DNA from: Parapristionchus giblindavisi
Lineage: Eukaryota; Nematoda; Chromadorea; Rhabditida; Diplogasteridae
Length of the DNA: 64,000 nucleotides
Assembly (NCBI GenBank): GCA_943737045.1
Contig: CALSFV010000277.1
Location: 248,001-312,000, forward strand
Direction of reading: 5' to 3'
The notes under the pieces were generated by a model that had not been told where the DNA came from, did no database searches, and saw nothing but the letters and a program-made list of their open reading frames with translations. Shown piece after piece: positions 22,109-34,053 of this stretch (the first letter of the stretch is position 1; every line of letters starts with the position of its first letter). Both the position numbers and the translations under genes were made by a program.

Positions 22109-24548
22109 ATGAATCAATCGGACCAACGTAACTATACGTTTCCTGAGCAGGTTCGTTTACCGTAATCATTAGATTATTGATTTTTCTGATCGTCAGCTCC
22201 AATTTCTGGACACGCTAGATATGTGTTTCAATACATTCTATGTCTTGGCCGGAGTGGTAACATTTCCTCCTGCGATATTTGTGTATTGGAGAATTTTAAC
22301 GATGAGAGAATTCGATAAACTCTATATCATGAAGCTGTTCGTATTCAACGGAGTAATGGTACGATCTTTGATCTTTTGTGAACATCAAAAGTTACGAAAA
22401 TAAAATAAAAATAGATATAAAAAGGATAGAGTTTTATATGACAATGAGATATTCTACTCTTCGCACCTTTGAACATAGCTTTGGAACTCGCATTTTTTTC
22501 TCGTTGAAAACAAAAGAGACCGTGATTTAAAATTTGCGAATTTGTAATACGAAATTTAAAAATCTCTCTAAATTTTCTAAAATTATCCTTTCATAGACAA
22601 TCGTCTACTACTTAAATACACTGGTGTGCCGACAATTTTCCAATTGGCCATCTGCTTTCGTATTCTATACTTGGATCAGTACTACATTTCTTCCAATCGC
22701 ATTTCGTTTCACTCAAGATTTCTGCGTTTCGATAATCTGGCTCGTGGAGTTTTTCATTTCTCTCAACCGATTTCTATCCGTGAAATATCCTCATTTTCTC
22801 AAAAGGGTTCGTTTCTTATTAAAAGCACAAAACGAGCAATTTGAAACTCTTCGCTCTGGCAATGCTCTACCGCTTTCTTTGTCTACTAGAGAGAGTCCAA
22901 AGAGTTAAATTAGTTTTAACGGTATTTTGAATCTTATTATTTCCAAAATTATTTTCAGCACAACGCAAGTTTCTTCATCGTTGCTGTATCCTCAACTCTT
23001 TTTATTTCAACAGCCGTTTCTTTTCCTTTATTATTCAGTCATTATACCTACTATTTAGTTAGTTTTAACTTAACTTACTAAAGTTCTTAAATCATCTATT
23101 ATCCTAAATATTTCTATTATTTTTCCAATATGATTATTATTAAATATTATCCACTATGGATCCTATATTATCATTACTTATAATTAGTTAATCTTGATAA
23201 AAAGTAAAAAATCGTAAATGGTAAAAAATCTTTTTTTAGATGCCAGTAGGAGACGATTTATATGGATACATTCCAAGAATTCCATCTGCATATAGGGTCA
23301 GTTAAATACGTTGTTTTCAAAAGTTGCGAAAATAGAAGAAAATCAGAGAAGACTTTCTCCTGTTCGTTTATAATCACGCCGCTTTTTTCAACACGTTTCG
23401 TGATTTTTGCACACCGCATTATTTTTTTAAATGAAATGAAGTGAGGTACACCCAATTAGAATTCGACTTCCTCTCACTAATACTAGGATACGAAATTGCT
23501 TAGCACACACTACAACATCTGCATTTGATCTTTTCATTTTTCCCATTTCTATTTTTACTCTTTTCCCCTCTGAAAAATCAAGAAGACCAAAACGAAGAAC
23601 AATTAGAGATTGTGTATCAAGTTCTCTTTTCCTGTTTCAGTGGACGACTCAATTTGCTGAAAAGCTTCAATTAGCCACAGCAGTCCTCACACTTATTGTG
23701 AATATAGCGATATGTATTCAGATGATGATCATGCGTGAGACGTATGACACACTCAAGGATAATAAACCAGAGCAAGGTTGGCCTTATTGTCTTTAGGCAC
23801 ATCCGAGAAAAAAGAATGGAGAGTAAAATTTGCTTGCTTCTAAATAATCTTTTAGCGAAACTGTTCCAGGTCTTCTCGCTTCTTCCATATTCACTTTTTT
23901 CGTGCATCTTCTTTACAATACTATGCTGGTAAATAATGTATTTATCGGAGTTAAGAAATGAATAAGTAAAATGAGTTTGAAATAATACATAAAGTCACAC
24001 CCTAAAAGTGAGCTATTTTCACTCTAAGCTCTGACAACTCTTTCTCGTAAACAAAGAAAGCGAGAGTGCATTCCGTAATACTATTCCATACTAGTTTCAA
24101 ATTAACTTAAAATTCTAGATAATTTCGTATGCAATTGGTGTACCAGCTCTCGTGTATTCTCTGACAATATTCGATGCACTAGCAGCTGTGCTACCATTTT
24201 GGGTACTCATCGCACTTGCTCATTCTATAAGGTAAACTATAAGATATTTTTACTACTTATACTCGATTGTGAGTATGTACATTTTCATGCTTATTGTAAG
24301 ATCTGGTTCTGTTTACAGTAGTGTTCAAATGTCACGAAAAGAAAAGAAAAGAGGCGAGAGAGCGTGCAAAAAGAGGAGACTTTTTTTCTATTTTTTCTTT
24401 TCGCAACTCTGAACTAATCGTGATAAATTGAATCAGTGATAATTTCAGAAGAACAATATTTATCGGGACACGATTCGAGAGAATTCTAGCAAGTTCATCA
24501 CGATCTCCAAGAGAAGATTTCAGGACGACTGGTTCCATTGTCATTTAA
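22109..24548 (+). CDS. Serpentine chemoreceptor, local family A, copy 1 (324 aa)
   Basis: Nine exons with consistent phases give a seven-span receptor of about 324 residues, from ATG at 22109 (MNQSDQRNYTFPEQ) to TAA at 24546-24548. Landmarks: TFPPAIFVYWRILTMREFD at span 1 and loop, CRQFSNWPSAFVFYTW, ISLNRFLSVKYP after span 3 (the position of DRY in other GPCRs), GYIPRIP in an outer loop, NKPEQGLLASSI, and DALAAVLPFWVLIALAHSIR at span 7. The length and the span-7 pattern recall the nematode SRG superfamily; the exact class is uncertain. Such receptors sit in the cilia of sensory neurons and detect small molecules. Four family-A paralogues are in this window, so it arose by local duplication. 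Foldback repeats lie in introns 3 and 7. Confidence 0.85.
22830..22916. repeat. 110-bp foldback family, partial
   Basis: CAATTTGAAACTCTTCGCTC with a shortened inverse arm. In intron 3 of receptor copy 1. Confidence 0.55.
23992..24117. repeat. 110-bp foldback family, diverged
   Basis: Starts GTCACACCCTAAAAGTGAGC; inverse end TTTCAAATTAACTTAAAA. In intron 7 of receptor copy 1; its right end is directly before the exon 8 acceptor. Confidence 0.6.
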
Positions 24549-25045
24549 ATTGTGCTGACAGTCGATAAATAAAAAAAAAGATCTTTAAAACTCACTGGGA
24601 AAGATTGGTAGTGGTCTTTGAAAGAAAGTGTCAGAATTAATCGTTGTCAGTTAAAACGGAAAAAGAAAGCACTCGATTTTTTATTTCGATCTAAAATAAA
24701 CAATGAATGCGAATCTGTTGAATCTGATAATGACTGTTACTATCCATAATACTAGACTAGTTAATACACATAATACTTCGTATGAACGACTGGTCATGCA
24801 AGGCTGGGATTATCAGAGATTCTAAGGACTATTTTCACGAAATCGTGTTTTAGATTCAACAGCGTGAAAGAGAACATTTATACAAAGTTATGAAATACCC
24901 AATGTTGCTATCGAGTGTAGTAAAGGCTAAGTGGTGTTGACTAATATCAGGTGAAACTTATGTATATGAAGTGTTGAGAGTTCCTAGTTCGTCAGAACAA
25001 CAGCTTCAGCACAAGCTCTAGCATTGTTCTTGCAAAGTTTCCGAT
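24549..25045. other. Spacer between receptor copies 1 and 2
   Basis: Carries AATAAA at 24568-24573, 20 bases after the copy-1 stop, a likely polyadenylation signal. The rest should hold the promoter of copy 2. Nothing else recognised. Confidence 0.5.
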
Positions 25046-27224
25046 ATGAATTCATCAAATGAATATGCTTCGTTTGAACAGGTCTGCTTACCATAATCAT
25101 AAGTCAAAAAGCACGTTACAAACTACGATGCTTTGCCGCATTATTTGTTGAAAACCTGGTAACATTTAAAAAATCTATAACATGGCTATTCGGCAAATGA
25201 CCGTAATCATTTATTTGTTAATTTTCCCCTGATGTTCAGAGTCAGCTCTTGGACACACTTGACATATGTTTCAATATGTTTTACATAGTCGCTGGATTGG
25301 TGACATTTCCTCCTGCGATATTTGTGTATTGGAGAATATTAACTATGAGAGAGTTTGATAAACGATATATCATGAAGCTTTTCGTTGTTAATGGAATCAT
25401 AGTAAGCACTGATATTTTGCCTTTTAAATTTATTATGAGAAAAGAGTACCGTTGAATATCTATTTAAAAATGCAAGAGTTATCGGAGTGGAGAGTTCAGA
25501 AATTATCTCGTGGAACTCTTGTACGAATTTCTTATGTTACTTATAATATAAGACATTTGAATAATATTCCAGAATATCATCTACTACTCTTCTAATCTTG
25601 TTTGTCGTAATTTTTCCAATTGGCCGTCCACTTTCGTATTTTATTCGTGGCTAAGGACAACATTTGTTCCCATAGCATATCGATTTGCCCATGATTTTTG
25701 TCTTTCTATAATGTGGCTGACAGAACTTTTCATTTCGCTCAATCGATTTCTATCTTTGAAATATCCACTTTTTCTTAAGAAGGTGAAGCATTATTTTCCT
25801 GAAAGTATCGATTGCCTGTTTTTTTTCATTTAGTATAACGGGATATTCTTTATAATAGTTGGAATTTCAACATTATTTTCATCAACAATCGTTTGTTTAC
25901 CTCTACTGTTCAGTCAATACGATTACTTTCTGGTTTGTTTTAGTTTAATAAAAAAATATTTAAATCATTCTTCCGTTCTAATCATTGTTTTACATTTTAG
26001 ATGCCACTAGGAAATGATTTGTATGGATATGTCCCGAGGATACCCGCGACACAAAGGGTGAAGGTTTTATGTAGTTTTATGACTACTTTATGAATCGAAT
26101 TTGTTGACATCTGTTTTCTTATTCGGTGGAATTCAACTTCCGGTCATACCTATTCTATTGAAATGACAGATGATCTTTTTTTTAAATTAAACAAATTATA
26201 TTTTAGATAAATGTTTAGATAAGTTAAGCGGTTATATTTTGTTTCAGTGGACGGCCCAGTTTGCTAAAGCTCTTCAGTTAATAGCAGCTTTTCTTACTCT
26301 ACTACTAAATATAGGACTCTGTGCTCAAATTATGGCAATGAAATCGTTCATTTCATTTCAGGATAATAAACTTGAACAAGGTTTGCCTACTATTATTATT
26401 AATATTATTAAAACTATTATTATTGTTGTGAAAAATGTTTTGGCGATCAATTTTTACCCTCCGACCAGTTGCTATTTGACATTTTCAAATTTTAATGTGG
26501 CACATCAACAAAGATAATTTTTAGAACTTTATTTTTTGTGACGTCACATCAGGTGATTTGTTAATTCATATCACGTGGTAATGACCGTTTGGTAGTCTTC
26601 AAATGCAAATTTTGTTGAACATTATTTCATTGATTTAGGTCTTTTAGCTTCGTCCATATTCAGTTTTATCGTGCATCTCCTTTACAATACCTTGCTGGTA
26701 AAAATCCAATCGCACATATTACCTACGTAAATGGACTTATTACTAGATAATCGCTCAATCTACTGGAGAGATAGGGCTGATTTACTCCCATATTATTTTC
26801 GAAGCTCTAGCTGCTGTATTACCATTTTGGATACTAATCGGACTGGCTCATTCTATCAGGTACTGAAACAATATTCGGACGTAAGATCTTTTTATTTCCA
26901 TTTTATTCACACTCCATGCTACTGTGAAACTCTCCTCTCTTGCAAAGTTCTCTCTCTTTCTTTGTCTGCGAGCGAGTTTGACCAATGCGTAGTGTATAAG
27001 TAGCTTGGATGTACCTTTAAAAACAGTCAAGCGTCACGAGAACACTAGGTTCAAAATGAAAGCTCTTGCCTTCGATTCCTGTATTCCTATATCACATTCA
27101 ATGAATAACCGAACTAACTGCCAGCCTAACTGAATGATTGCACTATTAAAGTACTATGAATAACAATTTGAGGCAAACCGTGCTCTCGGGACGACGTCTG
27201 AACAGAATTACGACGATAAATTGA
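25046..27224 (+). CDS. Serpentine chemoreceptor, local family A, copy 2
   Basis: Same nine-exon plan as copy 1, from ATG at 25046 (MNSSNEYASFEQ) to TGA at 27222-27224. Exon 2 (TFPPAIFVYWRILTMREFD) is nearly identical to copy 1; other landmarks are CRNFSNWPSTFVFYSW, ISLNRFLSLKYP, GYVPRIP, NKLEQGLLASSIF and EALAAVLPFWILIGLAHSIR. The last exon is short: RQTVLSGRRLNRITTIN then stop, so the cytoplasmic tail is about 15 residues shorter than in copy 1. A tandem duplicate in the same orientation as copy 1, 0.5 kb apart. Frame intact throughout. Class assignment (SRG superfamily-like) is tentative, ligand unknown. Confidence 0.83.
26911..27019. repeat. 110-bp foldback family, diverged
   Basis: Starts CACACTCCATGCTACTGTG, ends AGCTTGGATGTACCTTTAA. 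In the last intron of receptor copy 2. Confidence 0.6.
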
Positions 27225-27399
27225 TTGATGCTAGGGAACGCATAGGTACAATGCTACGAGGATGGTAAAAATTGAAAAAAAAGAGAGTTTTTTCGTGATA
27301 GATTCTGAAAAATGTGTTGATGGAGCAGTACATTATCTACATAAACATATGTTTTATAAGGGGGGGGGGGTTTGATTTTGGTAGACTTTGGTGTACATA

Positions 27400-28987
27400 C
27401 AGTACCGTGCAAAAGTCTATCCACTTTTGCTTTTTTCGTCATAACTTTTTTCAAACTCAACCGATTATGTCCAGCTTTTCAGGGATTATTTTGAGAGTGT
27501 TTTCACGTATTTTACACAACAAATTAGCCCGGGTGAGCTCTTACTGCAAAATTTATTTCGATTTTATCAAAAATCACAAAAGTGAGATTTTCGTTTTCTT
27601 CGATTTCTTGTGAGTTTTTCACTCATTTCGCTACCAATGTGTGTTATATCATTTTAAAACTATGAAACGATATCTTGGGAGTTTGAATCTATCGATATCC
27701 GATGAGAATCCACTCGTCGTGGACGTCAGATGGGGCTGTCCGCAGACACCCTCTCACAGCTGGTCCGGGAGTCTTTTTCGACTATCCACAAGGCCATCAA
27801 AACTCCAATCTATGCTCAAACAATGAAGAAGACTAATGGACGACCTCGCAAGACGATTGTGACATCTGATCGACAGATTACCCGCATCTCGAAGGAGAAA
27901 ATAAGGCTCACGGCAATAGATATCAAGCGAGAACTGGCAGAATTTCACCAATTTGTTGCAAATAAAACTTCTAAACTAAGTTAAAAAGATGTTTAAGGGA
28001 ATTAAATGGGTCTCTAGGATATTATTATTGTCCTCCTTACTCATAATTCCATTCATATGGACCAGGGGGCCAACCTCATCTACAGAGAAATAACTCCACA
28101 AGATCAACGATCCTCCTCCATGCTTCACTGTTGCCAGCTGGTACTTCAAATCGAATCTAGTGCCAACCGGACGACTAACATTGGTTATTCCTTTCGTACC
28201 AACTATCATAAACTTGATTTCGTCATATAATTCGATCTACCTATAGTTTCAGGGGGTCCAATGAATGTGCTCTTTTGCCCATGCGATTCTTGCTTTACGA
28301 ATCGTTTCGGGGATCAGCGGTCTCTAAATATACTGACTTCCGAATAGTTCAGACGTACGTAGACGATAATGCACGATGTACACGGACACCTCAAACATAA
28401 TTTCAGCCAAGTTTAGAAGCCTTAGGTACCCCAAGTTGGTGAAATTCCGCCAGTTCTCACTTCAAGTTCATTGCCGTGAGCCTTATTTTCTCCTTCGAGA
28501 TGCGGGTAATCTGTCGATCAGATGTCACAATCGTCTTGCGAGGTCGTCCATTAGTCTTCTTCATTGTTTGAGCATAGATTGGAGTTTTGATGGCCTTGTG
28601 GATAGTCGAAAAAGACTCCCGGACCAGCTGTGAGAGGGTGTCTGCGGACAGCCCCATCTGACGTCCACGACGAGTGGATTCTCATCGGATATCGATAGAT
28701 TCAAACTCCCAAGATATCGTTTCATAGTTTTAAAATGATATAACACACATTGGTAGCGAAATGAGAGAAAAACTCACAAGAAATCGAAGAAAACGAAAAT
28801 CTCACTTTTTTGATTTTTGATAAAATCGAAATAAATTTTGCAGTAAGAGCTCACCCGGGCTAATTTGTTGTGTAAAATACGTGAAAACACTCTCAAAATA
28901 ATCCCTGAAAAGCTGGACATAATCGGTTGAGTTTGAAAAAAGTTATGACGAAAAAAGCAAAAGTGGATAGACTTTTGCACGGTACTG
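27400..28987. mobile_element. Tc1-like transposon with its 5' half duplicated in inverse
   Basis: Ends CAGTACCGTGCAAAAGTC (27400) and complement ending at 28987, flanked by TA (27398-27399, 28988-28989). Arms of about 0.55 kb are nearly identical inverted copies, each encoding the same N-terminal transposase piece. Between them is a single catalytic-domain remnant on the minus strand. Lies between receptor copy 2 and the gene at 29221. Confidence 0.88.
27976..28657 (-). pseudogene. Tc1-type transposase remnant
   Basis: Minus strand: DNA-binding half NGRPRKTIVTSDRQITRIS (near 28540), then RRPLIPETIRKARIAWAKEH, a region with YDEIKF at the place of the first catalytic Asp, and VKHGGGSLILWSYFS followed by GPLVHMNGIM (27990-28120), all typical of Tc1 DDE transposases. 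Stops and frameshifts separate the pieces. A second, plus-strand copy of the DNA-binding half is at about 27730-27960 in the other arm. Confidence 0.82.
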
Positions 28988-29220
28988 TACTTTAACTATC
29001 TCGTCCGTTATCATTCACAGTATTCTGGTGTAAACCATTTTTCTTTGAAAGCCAGATGAGCGATAGAGCATTAAGTTTGAGAGAGTTTCTATGCAGAGCG
29101 ATCATTCAGGCTTTCATAAGGAAGAGAAGAGTATTTAAATGCACCGCTATGCACTTCTTTCATTCATTCTGATTATCCCCTCTCACTTCCTCCGTCTTCC
29201 CCACTAGTGAGCGGTAGCTA

Positions 29221-30348
29221 ATGTTCCCACTACTTCTAATTCCACTGTTCGCTTCTCTTCCTCTTGTGTTGTTCTTCTGTGCATCATCGTCCTCTCCTCG
29301 ATCGGTAGATCTCACTAAATCGACCAAGGACATCATACCCGGGAGTAATTCAAATTCTTCCGTGAGTGAACCTTTTCTTTTCCTTTGCGAGAGTTTTCGA
29401 ATATCGATGTTTTCTGATTACGGAATGAGGAAAATGACGATATGTTCTTATTGCGATGTTCAAAATTCAATACCTGAAAAGAAATAGGCGAGATAGTGAG
29501 TAAAATGAGGAAAGTCTTTTGTGCATTTATTATCTTTTAAAAATTTCAAATAATCAATATACATTTCAGAATAAGAAAACGACTCCTGCTCGTCGCTTCA
29601 ATAGAACTCCTTCGCCTCTCGAACCGATATCATCCGATCCTCTTGATCGATCGCACGAAAAACCCGTAAGGAGGGTCTCAAAACGAGCCATGGAGGTACG
29701 GTAGATGATTATCGATTGATTTTATTTCATTCTCTAAATGTGCGTCTGTTTTTTTTTGTAAAATTCTGGAAAAGAAGCTCAATTAATGGTTGTTGAGTAC
29801 GAGATAGTGCGTGAAAATGAGGCACAGCAGCCACTACGTTTATTCATAGAAATTTTTGTATCTATTCAAAATATAAAAAAAAACAAACAAAAAAATTTCT
29901 ATTAAAAAATACAGCATGCATTTACAAGTTACAGATCGTCGAGCTCCGCAAGACCGCCGATCCAGACAACAAATCCTACCGCACGTTCTCTGAGCGCACG
30001 CAGTAAGCTGATAGCACTTTAATCTTTAATCTTTGATCTTTGATCTTTCTTCCTTGCAGGGACTTTGACAACGACTACTTCGACGCACAGAAAGCAAAAT
30101 CCTCCGAAGCCACGTCTGCCGGTCCTGTGAAAAAGACGACACCGACAAAAGGCCAGAAATCAGGGCACGGTTCAAAGATCAAAGAGTACTAATATCAGAA
30201 ACTTATTTCAGCGAGAGCACTCATGGTGGAAAGTCTCGTCCAAAGGAACCGGAAACGGCGAAATCAAATGTTGAAGAACAGTCCAAATCCTCATCCGTCA
30301 ATCAGAATTCAACGCTGAATGAGAAGTCAACTTCATCACGAATTTAAT
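29221..30348 (+). CDS. Small protein with hydrophobic leader, low-complexity body
   Basis: Exons 29221-29361, 29570-29695, 29935-30002 and one starting at 30060, with agreeing phases. The N-terminus (LLLIPLFASLPLVLFFCASS) is a signal peptide or signal anchor; the rest is rich in Ser, Lys, Pro and Asp (RRFNRTPSPLEPISSDPLD, then TFSERTQDFDNDYFD). I do not recognise it. The 3' end is ambiguous: without further splicing it stops at TAA 30189-30191. If the (GATCAAA)-containing 46-base stretch after 30170 is an intron, the frame stops at 30288. A 29-base intron would give a Ser/Lys-rich end at 30348 but is implausibly short. Secretion is inferred from the leader alone. Confidence 0.6.
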
Positions 30349-31958
30349 GCGACGCGGTCGCGCTGCGTTCACAGTCAACCGTCTTCCTTAAACTGTAGTA
30401 GTGTAGAATCACCCTTTCGTAATCACAGTGTGCATTACTGTACAGAAGCCAATGTGTAGTCTGCTCAAGCAAATAAACAAAATTGCTATGATCAGTTGCA
30501 GCTTACATTAAGAAGAAAAATTTATTGTTAAAATATGAACGTAGAGCAAGCGAAAAAAATATAACTGCATCATAAAATCTCGTCCATCATTTAGTACTTT
30601 CGTTCTCCGTCCCTTCCTTGAGAAGTGTTATCTGACAACAGTCATAAAAAGGTCATTATAATCGTGAGTGCTGTAATGACCTATTGGAGATTTCTACCAT
30701 GAAATCTTATCTTAAATCTTTTGATCAGCAAAAGTACAGATTTGCTTGTGTAGATCTTTGGTTGTTGAGAAAATGTTCGTAAGCGATTTCCTTGTAACGT
30801 AGTAGCTAAGTATTGAGTAGGAAGAGCAGGTGAATTAGAGAATCAGCAAGGTATTAAACGTCACTATTTTGACCATATTGGTACTTGAAATCGAATATAT
30901 TCTACTAAATGACTGATCAATAGAACGAATTGTAAAAGTAGTATTTGAGTATGAAGGAAGCAATTCCAGTTGTTTATTCAATTTTTATCAGGTCGATTAG
31001 TAAGTAAATACAATATTGACTATTCCTGCTAACAAGGGAAGGGTTTCGAGTTAGTCTGGTCTTCAAAGACAACATGACTTGAATCGGTTTTCAATGCTGA
31101 CAAGGAATCGGTCTTCAAAGGGTTCTGTTCTACCCATGGAAGGTTACCGGTCACAAGAGATACTCCAAAGATAAACAAAAGAATTTATCTGTTTAGCGCC
31201 GAGTACAATATTGCTTACAGTGCTCATACATTTCTCTTATTCTCGTTAAGAACCGTTCATATTGCGTAAAACGAGTGCAAAGGTACTAGAGAAATAATTT
31301 TTGATTTTCTTCAATATCTTTAAAACTAAATATTGATGTTCCCGTATATATTCACACTTTTCCTGTTCTTTATCCTTGATATGTATGTCTGTATGTCTGT
31401 TACACTTTTGATCTTATTCCTACATATAAAGCACTTCAATATCGTCCAATCTTCTCAAATATTTCTTTTGCATTCAAACATGTTTACTGGAAAGTTTATG
31501 CATTTTATCGCTTTACTCGAACAACTATCCTTAATTATGAATCACATTTGTATTCAAATATATTGCGAAACATTTTCTGCTCTTTTGGCGAAGTGGGAAA
31601 CGCCTGGCAAACATGACACCCTGGATTCGAATCTCATGGTAAAGTGTTTTTTCTTCGATTTTTAGTGCATTCCATTTAAATCTGTTTGTTATCCCAAACA
31701 GGCAATATGAACGATTCTTAGCGAAAACAAGAAATTTGTATGGGCAGATCAAAATTGTAGTCGACACTTGACGTCAGTAGAGAGTCATCAGAGATCAGGC
31801 GAGAAGCACTCATTTTTTTATTAAAGTTCAAAATCGTGCGCCTAACTTTGGAATATCCATGCTGCATACTACAAAAGAATAACCCAGGGAGGGCGATTGA
31901 ACTAGCGGATAAGATGCACACTGATCGTTTTGAAAGTTACGATAAACTTTCAAAATAC

Positions 31959-32315
31959 TTATGGCTCGTTAAAAAATAGTGGAAAACCGAAATCGGCGAC
32001 TTTCCACCCGTTAAAAAAGTACCCGGAAAGTCGAAAATGGAAACACGAAATTTGAATTCGCGCGCGCTCAAAGAGGTGCGGGAATTCAAATTCCGACAGC
32101 GAATTTTCGCGGATTCCATGTTTCGCAAGAGGGAAGTTGAATTTCCATTTTACTGCTAAAAATCGGTGACGGAAAGTCGGAATTTGAATTCTCGCACCTC
32201 TTTGAGCGCGCGCGAATTCAAATTTCGTGTTTCCATTTTCGACTTTCCGGGGTACATTTTTAACGGGTGGAAAGTCGCCGATTTCGGTTTTCCACTATTT
32301 TTTAACGAGCCATAA
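31959..32315. repeat. Inverted-repeat element with TTATGGCTCG ends
   Basis: Arms CTTATGGCTCGTTAAAAAAT and its exact complement; inside, further inverse pairs such as GGAAAACCGAAATCGGCGAC and GCGCGCGAATTCAAATTTCG. Related in layout (TTATGGC(G)CGTTAAAA, GGAAAACCG, GTGCGGGAATTCAAA) to the elements at 52239-52611 and 59735-60102. Confidence 0.75.
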
Positions 32316-32839
32316 GAGTACATCTTATACGATAAACTACGTTGATCGTAGAATATCTATGCAATATGGTAGTCAATACCAGCGGAGGAACTGAAGAACT
32401 TTCCTTCATCTAGTACTAAAGTTGATATGAATAAATTGATTGATCATTGAGATGAGAATAAATTCAAGACACCACCCGGGTTGTTTTGTAAAGAATCACA
32501 CAAGTTTCAATATCTATCTGAAGCAGCATGTAGAGAAGAACATGAATATTTAAAGATCTTTAAAAAAAAATTTTTGTTCACGAGTTCTTATTGACAACAA
32601 TTGCGGACACTTTTTACTGAATATGTTCATATCACGCAAAACAAGGAACTATAGTTTTATAGCCAATATATTCATGAAAAGCACGAAATATATAATGGAA
32701 CACAAAGGCCTACTAGTAGTAGTGAGGTAATCGAATAAATAGAACAAAGGTTATTTAAGAACATTATCACTTCTAGTGGTAAGAAGCACAAAAAGCCTTT
32801 CTGATTAAAAGAAGACATAAATAATAAAGTTTTGGACGG

Positions 32840-33115
32840 AATTATTCCTAATATTCGAGGAAAGCTACATAGACTCAGTCTCTGTCGTCACGGATCAGAA
32901 ATTTACTTTTCAAAAATGATAATTCGGAATACATCAATGTTCAAGGGGTCAATGTTCGTTATGTCAAACATAGCAGTTTCGTTAAAGGCATCATCTATCA
33001 CACAAATGACAGTAAACTAGTGCTGGATTGCATCTCAAAGAACATTTACGCGTTCTATAGTGGAACATATTACAAACAAGAACGAGGTGTAGCACAAAGG
33101 AAAATTACAGATAGA
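32840..33115 (+). pseudogene. Orphan coding-like remnant (possible KTSC-like domain)
   Basis: With one frame change near 32917, the frame reads SEYINVQGVNVRYVKHSS then FVKGIIYHTNDSKLVLDC and NIYAFYSGTYYKQ. Its spacing resembles the small KTSC domain (Ser, then a hydrophobic-Tyr strand, then a Tyr-x-Tyr strand). I cannot join it to flanking exons, so it may be a gene fragment. The domain call is weak. Confidence 0.25.
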
Positions 33116-33399
33116 TGCGCCCACGCAATAATGAACTTTCGACCCCACCCCCTGGTACGGCTCCCAATTCAACGGAATTCTCTGGAAATTCTAGCAGGAT
33201 TCAGCTCCCGCTCATTCGGAAAAAGTAAAAGGCATGGTGCCGCACCGAAAGAGTGAATCTATTCTTTCCCTTATATAGCAATATTATTATTAGATGCTAC
33301 TCTTAATGACGTACAAATTTCTGATGACTTCCTTGTCTTTGAGACTCTAGTCATAAAATACAGAGACAGACGAAAACGTATCTCTGAACTTATTTAAAT

Positions 33400-33833
33400 T
33401 TTACGAAAATTACAAGGGAAGTCTTTTTAGTCTCAGTGAGACTTTTGAATAAGAGTATTTTTCCTCGATAGGTATAGGAAAAATATGATAGGAGCCAAAA
33501 AATTAGCTGCTGCCATTCACTTTCAGATTTTATATAATTAATTTTAATTTTGTAAATTTTTAAAAAAATGTTGAAAAAATCACAAAACGTAGGCGACAAG
33601 CAGTATATGAAATAAGGAGCCCCTGAAAGAGCCGTGTAAACTGAGCGGCGTCAAAATAATGCATGCGCACTTGAAAATTGCATTTTCACAAAATTAAAAT
33701 TAATTATAAAAAATCTGAAAGTGCATGGCAGCAGCTAATTTTTTGGCTCCCATCATATTTAACCTATACCTATCGAGGAAAAATACTCTTATTCAAAAGT
33801 CTCACTGAGACATAAAAGACTTCCCTCGTTAGT
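33400..33833. repeat. 430-bp inverted-repeat element
   Basis: Left arm includes GGGAAGTCTTTTTAGTCTCA, CCTCGATAGGTATAGG and AAATTAGCTGCTGCCATTC; the right arm is the inverse, ending AAGACTTCCCTCG. No open frame of interest. Confidence 0.72.
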
Positions 33834-34053
33834 TGTGCGTAGGACAGGGTCCTTCCCTCGCGAACAAACTGATATCGATGTATTCAACTATTTCACTCAT
33901 TGTCAGACTACATCCATGTTTACCACAAACACTGAACTGTTATTCACCACGTTCACCTATTATCATTCTCATTCGTTCTAAATTGGTTAACACTTCACCG
34001 TGATATTTCACACGCTTTGAACTCGTTAACGTCAGGAGGTTTAATTTAATGTT

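Larger units (their letters stand above)
30349..34053. other. Long stretch with little recognisable coding sequence
   Basis: Two inverted-repeat elements (31959-32315, 33400-33833) and isolated open frames. A 110-codon frame at 31333-31665 is hydrophobic and rich in Phe/Leu, like a receptor membrane segment, but no neighbouring exons could be joined. Most of the rest looks like decayed DNA. Confidence 0.45.

Noticed and set aside
31333..31665. Hydrophobic 110-codon frame as a receptor exon
   Set aside because: No in-phase neighbours or family motif (no NR-x-P loop, no PFW); kept only as a note in the stretch description.
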